Below are positions 58,085 to 64,000 of a stretch of DNA of 64,000 bases, piece after piece. The translations under genes and the position numbers were made by a program. The stretch spans positions 1-64,000 of the forward strand of contig JAKASU010000002.1 in assembly GCA_021818925.1 (NCBI GenBank). Direction: 5' to 3'. Position 1 is the first letter of the stretch; the number at the start of each line of letters is the position of its first letter. The notes beneath the pieces are model-generated. The model was not told the origin of the DNA. It was given only the letters and a program-made list of their open reading frames with translations, and did not search any database. Source of the DNA: Microcaldota archaeon. GTDB lineage: Archaea > Micrarchaeota > Micrarchaeia > Micrarchaeales > CABMGC01.

Positions 58085-60097
58085 ATGATCGATTCTATTG
58101 AGCTCAAGAACTGGAAGACACACAAGAACACGAAGCTCAGGTTCTCCAAGGGCACGAACATACTGCTCGGCCAGATGGGAGCGGGAAAGAGCAGCATAAT
58201 GGACGCGATCTCGTTCGCTCTTTTTGGTACGTATCCCGCGGTGCAGCACAGGCGCGTCGCGGTTGACGAGATAATAATGAACAGGCCGCAGCAGGAGAAG
58301 AATGCGAGCGTGATCCTCGAGTTCGGAATAGACGGAGCCGCATACTCGATAGAGAGGAGCCTGGAGCTGAACGGCTCTACCAAGGCCACGCTGAGCAAGG
58401 ACGGCGCGTACCTGCAGTCGCAGCCGCAGAGGGTCAACGAGGAGATAGAGCGCATACTCAAGGTTGACTACGACCTCTTCTCGAGAGCGATATACTCGGA
58501 GCAGAACAGGCTCACTTACTTCCTTGAACTGAGGCCCGCGGAGAGGAAAAAGCAGATAGACGGGCTGCTCGGCCTCGACAGGTTCGCGGCGGCGCAGGAG
58601 AACGCGACGTCGCTGATAAATAGGATAAAGGATATCGCGTCGGAAGGCGAGAAGACGATAGCGCAGTTTGACGTGAAGAAACTGAAGGAGCAGCACAGGG
58701 CGCTGCTCGACGAGGTGGAGAGGGCGGCGAAGGAGAGGGAGGGCCTGTCGAAGGAGCTTGCTGTTCAGGAGAAGAAGGGAAAGGATCTGAGCGGCGAGCT
58801 GGAGAAGACGAAGAAGATGTACAACAGGAAGATCCTGCTGACGAAGGAGGTCGCTGAACTGAAGAGCAGGATCGGCGTGATCGAGAAGGAGATTGAGAAG
58901 ATAAGGAAGAGGGGGGTGGCGGACAAAGCGTCCCTGGAGAGATTGCTATCGGAGAAGAAGAAAAGCATCGATCTGCTTACCGCGGAGGGAAGAAAGACTG
59001 ATGAGAGCGAGAAGAAAGCCTTCGAAGAGCTGGCACAGCTCACGGCGAGCAGGAGCGAGCAGCAGAAATGGCTTGTCGAGCTTGAGAAGCACCTGGGCAA
59101 ATGCCCGATATGCGAGAGGGACCTGTCGGAGGAGATAAGGAAGAGGATAGTGGACGAGAAGAGCTCCTTCATAGCGAAGCTCGACGAACAGGCCAAGAGC
59201 ATGAAGGACGAGAACAGCAAGCTTAGGAAGAAAAAGGAAGAGGCGAACGAGGCGGTCTCCAAGGCGAAGGAGGAGCTGGCGAAGCTCCAGATGGAGAGCG
59301 AGACAGTGGAAAGGCTCGAGGGCTACGTTGCCGACAAGGACAAGGCGGCCAAGACGCTCGGCGAGAAGGAGAAGGAGCTCGGAACGATGAAGGTGGATGA
59401 GGAGAGCATAGACAAGATGCAGAAAGAGTTCACGCAGATAAACGTCAAGATAAAGGAGTACTCCACGAAGATCGATGCCATCTCAAGGGCGGAAAAGGAA
59501 AAGTCGGCTCAGGCGGGGGAGAAGAAGAAGGAGATAGAGACGATAGACAAGATGCAGGAGGATGTGGAGAATAAGAAGAAGGCTACTGAAAGCCTTGTTG
59601 CGTTCAAGGAGGCGCTTGCGGAAACGCAGACGATGCTGCGAACGCGCCTGATCGGTTCCATAAACGAGATAATGCACGAGATATGGCCCGAGCTGTATCC
59701 CTACGGCGACTACCAGGGTCTCCTGCTGGAGCCGACAGCCGAGGACTATGTGCTGAAGGTGAAGACCTCGCGCGGGGAGAACAACGGCTGGGCCGACGTC
59801 GACACGATAGCCAGCGGTGGGGAGAAGAGCGTCGCGTGCCTTGCCATGCGCGTAGCGTTCGCCCTGGTGCTCGTGCCGAACCTCAGGTGGATCATACTCG
59901 ATGAGCCCACTCACAACATAGACCAGCAGGGCCTGGGCAGGTTCGTGAAGGCGATAAACGAGGTGTTGCCGAGGCTGGTTGAGCAGGTCTTCATAATCAC
60001 GCACGATGAGATGCTCAAGCAGGCGGTAAACGCTAGGATCTACGTGCTGTCAAGAAACAAGGAAGAGAGCGGTGGCACCGTTGTTGAGGCCTACTGA
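58085..60097 (+). CDS. rad50: Rad50-like DNA repair ATPase
   Basis: A 670-residue SMC-type ATPase for double-strand-break processing with Mre11. The N-terminal P-loop is GQMGAGKSSIMDAISFALFG. Two coiled-coil arms flank the zinc hook CPIC at residues 340-343 (GKCPICERDLSEEIRK). The signature SGGEKSVACLAMRVAFALVL and Walker B WIILDEPTHNID end the protein. It is about 200 residues shorter than typical archaeal Rad50, mainly in the coiled coils. Mre11 is not adjacent, which is unusual because the two genes normally lie together. Confidence 0.94.
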   Translation: MIDSIELKNWKTHKNTKLRFSKGTNILLGQMGAGKSSIMDAISFALFGTYPAVQHRRVAVDEIIMNRPQQEKNASVILEFGIDGAAYSIERSLELNGSTKATLSKDGAYLQSQPQRVNEEIERILKVDYDLFSRAIYSEQNRLTYFLELRPAERKKQIDGLLGLDRFAAAQENATSLINRIKDIASEGEKTIAQFDVKKLKEQHRALLDEVERAAKEREGLSKELAVQEKKGKDLSGELEKTKKMYNRKILLTKEVAELKSRIGVIEKEIEKIRKRGVADKASLERLLSEKKKSIDLLTAEGRKTDESEKKAFEELAQLTASRSEQQKWLVELEKHLGKCPICERDLSEEIRKRIVDEKSSFIAKLDEQAKSMKDENSKLRKKKEEANEAVSKAKEELAKLQMESETVERLEGYVADKDKAAKTLGEKEKELGTMKVDEESIDKMQKEFTQINVKIKEYSTKIDAISRAEKEKSAQAGEKKKEIETIDKMQEDVENKKKATESLVAFKEALAETQTMLRTRLIGSINEIMHEIWPELYPYGDYQGLLLEPTAEDYVLKVKTSRGENNGWADVDTIASGGEKSVACLAMRVAFALVLVPNLRWIILDEPTHNIDQQGLGRFVKAINEVLPRLVEQVFIITHDEMLKQAVNARIYVLSRNKEESGGTVVEAY

Positions 60098-60255
60098 TTC
60101 TCGCGCATTATCTTCAGAAAGATTTCTGCTACTCTCTTTCTGCGCTCTGCTTTGAAGGCCCTTATGCCTTCGGGGGAAAATGGGTGCGTCTCTATGTATA
60201 TGCGCTCCTGCCTTGCTTTTTCGCTTTCCGCGAGCATCTTTGCAAAGTTAGGCAT
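60091..60255 (-). CDS. 54-residue hypothetical protein after FtsZ
   Basis: A short frame starting at ATG 60255, nine bases after the FtsZ stop on the same strand: MPNFAKMLAESEKARQERIY, then HPFSPEGIRAFKAERRKRV. It is a charged, helical protein with no membrane segment, so it is not the SecE sometimes found beside ftsZ. Its end overlaps the Rad50 gene by seven bases. Translational coupling to ftsZ is plausible. Confidence 0.6.
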   Translation of the reverse strand: MPNFAKMLAESEKARQERIYIETHPFSPEGIRAFKAERRKRVAEIFLKIMRENQ

Positions 60256-60264
60256 GCGCTCACT

Positions 60265-61332
60265 CTACAGCATCCCAAGCCCGAGGCCGCTCTCCTGCTT
60301 CGGCTCCTTCCCCAGAACAGATGAGCCGCTCACTCCTGTGAATATGCCTATTATCTCGACCTTGCCCATGTAGTTGGGGTCAAGCCTCGCTCCCCATGTA
60401 ACGTTCGCGTTCGTCGCAACCTTGTCTGTGAGCTTTGTGGCTATGTCGTTGGCCTCTCCCAGAGTCAGGTCAGGACCTCCGATGATGTGTAGCAGCACTC
60501 CGCTCGCCTTGGAGTAGTCAACGTCGAGCAGCTTGTTCTTGAGCGTCGAGTTGACCGAGTCGTCGACCTTATTTGACCCCTGGCCCGTGCCCACGCTTAT
60601 CATCGCAAGCCCGCCGGATGCCATTATCGTGCGCACATCCGCGAAATCGAGGTTTATCAGGCTGGGCTGGGTTATAGTTTCCGTAATTCCGCGCACCGCC
60701 TTTGCTGTTATCTCGTCGGCGAGCATGAACGTCTTCTCTATCGGAAGGTTGGGGTACAGGGAGACCAGCTTCTGGTTGTCTATCACAACGACGGTGTCAA
60801 GATTCTGCTTAAGCTTATCCACCCCCTTCCTCGCGGTCTCAAGCCTCACTCTCTCCAAGGAGAACGGAAGCGTGACTATCCCTATGACTATCGCTCCGGA
60901 CTCCTTTGCTATCCTCGCGACAACGGGCATCGCTCCTGTTCCTGTGCCCCCTCCCATTCCCGCAGTTATGAATACAAGGTTAGTGTCTTTGAGGAGGAAC
61001 TCTATCTCGTTCCTCGAAAGCTCTGCTGATTTCTCCCCTATCTCAGGGAAACCTCCAGCACCGAGCCCGTGAGTGAGTTCCTTGCCGAGTATGAGCTTGG
61101 TGACATTCGGGTTGATCGTGGCGAGCTGCTTGCCATCGGTGTTGAAGGCGAAAAGCCCTGCGCCCTTGATGTCCATCATGCTGAGCCGCTGCACCGTGTT
61201 GTTTCCTCCGCCGCCCACTCCTACAACCGCTATCTTTGGCTTGAAGAACTCGAACTCCTGCGGAATGCTGCCTTGTGTTGGTTCGACCGGGTCGCCTCCG
61301 TACATCTTACCACGTATTATAGTCGATGGCAA
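60265..61332 (-). CDS. ftsZ: cell-division tubulin FtsZ
   Basis: A 355-residue GTPase that forms the division ring. [15 protein letters not shown], the tubulin signature [12 protein letters not shown], and [15 protein letters not shown] are intact. It has a 30-residue N-terminal extension ending [13 protein letters not shown] short C-terminal tail ([13 protein letters not shown]) may bind membrane partners. ATG 61332 and the ATG nine codons later are both possible starts. Confidence 0.97.
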   Translation of the reverse strand: MPSTIIRGKMYGGDPVEPTQGSIPQEFEFFKPKIAVVGVGGGGNNTVQRLSMMDIKGAGLFAFNTDGKQLATINPNVTKLILGKELTHGLGAGGFPEIGEKSAELSRNEIEFLLKDTNLVFITAGMGGGTGTGAMPVVARIAKESGAIVIGIVTLPFSLERVRLETARKGVDKLKQNLDTVVVIDNQKLVSLYPNLPIEKTFMLADEITAKAVRGITETITQPSLINLDFADVRTIMASGGLAMISVGTGQGSNKVDDSVNSTLKNKLLDVDYSKASGVLLHIIGGPDLTLGEANDIATKLTDKVATNANVTWGARLDPNYMGKVEIIGIFTGVSGSSVLGKEPKQESGLGLGML

Positions 61333-61347
61333 AGATAAAAAGACTTC

Positions 61348-62259
61348 TTATCGCTTCTGGGGCAGCTCGTGCCATTGCAGTCTTTCGCCGATCAGCGCTC
61401 TTGCTCCCCATCTTGCGCTCTTCGGGCGCTTCTCTATGTATTTCAGGAGCTCATCCACACGACCCGCCACCACGTTGGCTTTGTCGGGTGCCAGTACGCT
61501 TGCCCTTTCCTTCAGGTTCGCGAGGTTGGTTGTGAAGTCCTTCCAGATCCCCCAGTTTCGAGATGCGAGTCGCGCTATCTCGTTGTAGCGTATGTTGCCC
61601 GCTTCTTGGCCGAGCCTGAAGTCGAAAAACGCGGCGCACAAATCCTGGAGGTCCTTGTCCGTAATCTCTACGATCTGCAGCTTTGTCATTATGAGTTCTG
61701 TTATCGGCAGAGTTTGCCCCGCCCCTTCAAGCCCCTTGCGGAAATCGAGCTTGTGGCACATCTGGAAGCCATCGACAAATATGTCGACCTGCCTTCTGTT
61801 CTGGTTGTCTATGTAGAGGATCTGGTCTGGATGGGTTACATTGGCTCTGAGCGGGTATTCATATCCGAGTTCGTCCATCAGCTTCTTTAGCTTGCTGACG
61901 TCGTTTCTTTTGACCGCCAGGTCAACATCATTGTTGTTCCTGGCGAGTGCGCCCTCTTTTGAGCTTGGGCAGATGCGCTTGAAGGCAAGTCCCCCAAGCA
62001 ATTTGACCGTTATATTCCGCGACGTGGCCTCGTTCAGTATCTGGTCTGCCGCTTCTGCTGGATCAGCAGGTATGCTAGCGCGTTTTTTCATCTCGTGTTT
62101 GGGCTCTAGGTCGGGCTCTCTCATTATTCCAGCACGCTTTGTGCTAAGCAAGCCAGCTAGGCTAACACCGCCTTCCACCAGTTCCTTCTGGTTAAGAATC
62201 GAATCCCCAAGCGAAGGAAAATCTCTGGTTGTCAAATCTTTTAAAGCCTCGGTGAGCAA
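61348..62259 (-). CDS. nucleotidyltransferase-like protein
   Basis: A 303-residue protein with a nucleotidyltransferase-type core. LLGGLAFKRICPSS is followed by NNNDVDLAVKRNDVSKLKK, where D-V-D provides metal ligands, and by RRQVDIFVDGFQMCHKLDF. The C-terminal half is helical. The pattern resembles MNT/AbiEii-type enzymes. The TTG start at 62259 is only eight bases from the divergent PolX start and covers the PolX promoter. An inner ATG at 62124 (MREPDLEP) may be the real start. Confidence 0.72.
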   Translation of the reverse strand: MLTEALKDLTTRDFPSLGDSILNQKELVEGGVSLAGLLSTKRAGIMREPDLEPKHEMKKRASIPADPAEAADQILNEATSRNITVKLLGGLAFKRICPSSKEGALARNNNDVDLAVKRNDVSKLKKLMDELGYEYPLRANVTHPDQILYIDNQNRRQVDIFVDGFQMCHKLDFRKGLEGAGQTLPITELIMTKLQIVEITDKDLQDLCAAFFDFRLGQEAGNIRYNEIARLASRNWGIWKDFTTNLANLKERASVLAPDKANVVAGRVDELLKYIEKRPKSARWGARALIGERLQWHELPQKR

Positions 62260-62267
62260 AGTTATAC

Positions 62268-63998
62268 GTGATTAACTCCACAATCGCAGAGATGCTTGAC
62301 GAGATTGCAGACATGCTCGATCTCGAGGGAGTGGAGCGCAGGTTCGAGGTGCTCGCCTACAGGAAAGCGGCCCAGACGATATCGGCGCTTCAGGAGGACA
62401 TAGGAGAGCTTTATAAGAAACGCGGGCTAGAGGGCCTGATGGAGCTGCCTGGCGTGGGCAAGTCCATAGCGGGGAGCATAGAGGAGTACATAAACACTGG
62501 GCACATGGGCAAGTACGACGACTTCAAGAAGAGGTATCCTGTTGATTTTAAGGAACTGACAAAGATTCAGGGGATGGGGGCCAGGAAGGCGTACAAGCTC
62601 TACAAAGCGCTGAAGATAAGGAACATGAGCGACCTGAGGAAGGCGCTCGAGAAGCACAAGATAAGCAAGCTCGAGGGCTTTGGGGAGCAGAGCGAGGAGC
62701 AGATACGCAAAGGCATAGACTTCCTTGAGAGAAGCGGCGGCAGGATGCTGCTCGGCAACGCTCTCCCAGAGGCTGAGGCGATACGCGACAAGCTTGTTGC
62801 TTCGGGACTCGCCGATAAGGTGCTGATCTGCGGCTCTACAAGGAGGATGCGGGAGACAGTTGGCGACCTTGACATACTCATAATATCGGGAAAGGGCGTG
62901 AAGGTGATGGACTTCATCACCAAGATGCCGGAAGTGAGCAGCACAATCGCGCGCGGACCCACGAAGACCAGCGTAGTGCTGAAGATAGGGCTCAACTGCG
63001 ACTTCAGGCTCGTTGAGAGGAAGAGCTTCGGAGCTGCAGTGCAGTACTTCACCGGCAACAAGGACCACAACGTCAAGGTCAGGGAGATAGCGATAAAGAA
63101 AAAGTACAAGCTAAACGAGTACGGCCTGTTCGACAGGAAGGGGAAGAACGTGGCCTCTGGCGAGGACGAGGAAGACATCTACAAGAAGCTAGGGATGCAG
63201 TGGATGGAACCTCCAATGCGCGAGAATAGGGGCGAGGTGGAGCTATCGCTCCAGCATAAGATACCAAAACTCGTGCAGCTTGAGGACATACTGGGAGACA
63301 TGCACGTGCATAGCAGGCACAGTGGGGACAGCACGAACAGCTTCGAGGAGATCGTGTCTGAGGCTAAGAAACTTGGAAGGAGGTATGCTGGTATAACCGA
63401 CCATTCGAAGAGCGAGTACATGAACCGCGGGCTAGACGAGAAGCAGTACATGAAGGTGTTCGCCGAGATAGACAAGGCCAACAAGAAGCTCAGCGACTTC
63501 ACTCTGCTGAAGAGCGGCGAGGTGGACATACTCAAGGACGGATCCCTCGACATAAACAGAAAGACTTTGGATGAGATGGACTACGTGCTGGCCGCGGTGC
63601 ACAGCGGACTCAAGGATCCGAAGGAGAAGATGACGAAGAGGATAGTAGACGCGCTGAACAGCGGACAGATCGACATACTGGGCCATCCGACGGGCAGGCT
63701 GATAAACGAGAGGGAGCCGCTGCTCGCCGATATGGACATGGTCTTCGAGGCCGCGAAGGACAACAGAGTGGCTATGGAGATAAACGCCCAGCCATCAAGG
63801 CTCGACCTGAACGACGAAAACGTGATAAAGGCCAAGAAGTATGGGCTGAAGTTCGCGATAGACACTGACTCGCACAGGATAGGCCACATGCAGTTCATGC
63901 GCTACGGTGTCGGAGTGGCGAAGAGGGCGTGGCTGAAGAAAGAGGACATAGTCAACGCCACGGATGTTGGCTCGTTCCTCAAGTTCTTCAAGAAGTGA
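62268..63998 (+). CDS. polX: family X DNA polymerase (PolX) with PHP domain
   Basis: A 576-residue repair polymerase. The 8-kDa-like domain with helix-hairpin-helices (GLMELPGVGKSIAGSI, IQGMGARKAYKLYKAL) is followed by the nucleotidyltransferase palm. GSTRRMRETVGDLDILI has two catalytic Asp, and LNCDFRLV the third. From residue 340 the PHP domain begins DMHVHSRHSGDSTNSFEEI and ends with IDTDSHRIGHM, giving 3'-5' exonuclease or AP-endonuclease activity. It starts at GTG 62268, about 26 bases after CTTTTAAAG, so the message is probably leaderless. Confidence 0.96.
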   Translation: MINSTIAEMLDEIADMLDLEGVERRFEVLAYRKAAQTISALQEDIGELYKKRGLEGLMELPGVGKSIAGSIEEYINTGHMGKYDDFKKRYPVDFKELTKIQGMGARKAYKLYKALKIRNMSDLRKALEKHKISKLEGFGEQSEEQIRKGIDFLERSGGRMLLGNALPEAEAIRDKLVASGLADKVLICGSTRRMRETVGDLDILIISGKGVKVMDFITKMPEVSSTIARGPTKTSVVLKIGLNCDFRLVERKSFGAAVQYFTGNKDHNVKVREIAIKKKYKLNEYGLFDRKGKNVASGEDEEDIYKKLGMQWMEPPMRENRGEVELSLQHKIPKLVQLEDILGDMHVHSRHSGDSTNSFEEIVSEAKKLGRRYAGITDHSKSEYMNRGLDEKQYMKVFAEIDKANKKLSDFTLLKSGEVDILKDGSLDINRKTLDEMDYVLAAVHSGLKDPKEKMTKRIVDALNSGQIDILGHPTGRLINEREPLLADMDMVFEAAKDNRVAMEINAQPSRLDLNDENVIKAKKYGLKFAIDTDSHRIGHMQFMRYGVGVAKRAWLKKEDIVNATDVGSFLKFFKK

Positions 63999-64000
63999 CT

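Noticed and set aside
60091..60255. SecE beside FtsZ
   Set aside because: The 54-residue product has no hydrophobic helix, which SecE requires; left as hypothetical.
1..64000. CRISPR arrays, transposase genes or a prophage
   Set aside because: No regularly spaced repeats, transposase, integrase or phage structural genes were seen. The only repeats are the surface-gene duplication, the tRNA-Arg copy and short promoter motifs.

Overview
The window is archaeal. It has eukaryote-like ribosomal proteins (eS4, eL19, eL32), archaeal EF-1A and aEF1B, Spt5, Rpp29, deoxyhypusine synthase, PolX, Rad50 and type IV-pilin-like (class III signal) proteins. FtsZ and ScpA/ScpB, very short intergenic gaps, many leaderless-looking promoters (TATA box about 26 bases before a start codon), tRNA introns, half-genes and several tiny proteins fit a small-genome DPANN-type archaeon. 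The repeated QSA(M/V)E(Y/F)L-TY-WA pilin start suggests a Micrarchaeota-like lineage. That placement is inference; the 5S rRNA and ribosomal proteins here would settle it.

Layout: 1-2.5 kb is a minus-strand mercury-type operon (MerT-like membrane protein, membrane thioredoxin, CmtR-like ArsR repressor, MerA), with a palindrome at its promoter. 2.7-9.1 kb holds housekeeping genes: HTH-CBS regulator, MetE-like enzyme, intron-bearing tRNA-Ser, MinD-like ATPase, deoxyhypusine synthase and a bacterial-type MetK. 9.1-10.7 kb is S10/EF-1A. A toxin-antitoxin pair with a -1 frame break at a slippery site follows. 11.6-13.4 kb is L1-L10-L12; 13.4-17.1 kb holds two peptidases; 19.4-20.4 kb is Spt5-L11. 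20.4-26.3 kb is an isoprenoid/kinase island: half a mevalonate kinase, two prenyl synthases, a thymidylate-kinase-like protein, an amino-acid-kinase-family protein and a methyltransferase-APRT fusion. It has looser codon use and a shared promoter motif.

26.4-32.6 kb is a minus-strand run of 12 ribosomal proteins plus Rpp29, ending at a 5S rRNA with its own promoter. 32.6-35.4 kb is a tandem operon of three pilin-LamG proteins whose ends are alike and whose centres differ. 35-47 kb is mainly metabolic and chromosome genes (DUF373, AlkA, HTH-TM-DUF4382 regulator, LUD, PurD-like, F420-reductase-like, PduO, DHFR-like, ScpA/B, aldehyde dehydrogenase). 47-57 kb is rich in surface and membrane proteins, including one with a perfect 430-base internal duplication. 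A VapBC-type cassette at 56.7-57.5 kb lies between a tRNA-Arg gene and an exact copy of its 3' 52 bases. The right end carries a zinc ribbon-aEF1B pair, Rad50, FtsZ, a nucleotidyltransferase-like gene and PolX.

Themes that link the genes are a diverse pilin/adhesin/S-T-rich surface proteome, peptide degradation, information processing, and small mobile toxin-antitoxin modules. The strongest candidates for something new are the shuffled pilin-lectin operon, the methyltransferase-APRT/isoprenoid island, the tRNA-Arg toxin-antitoxin cassette and the slippery-site toxin.
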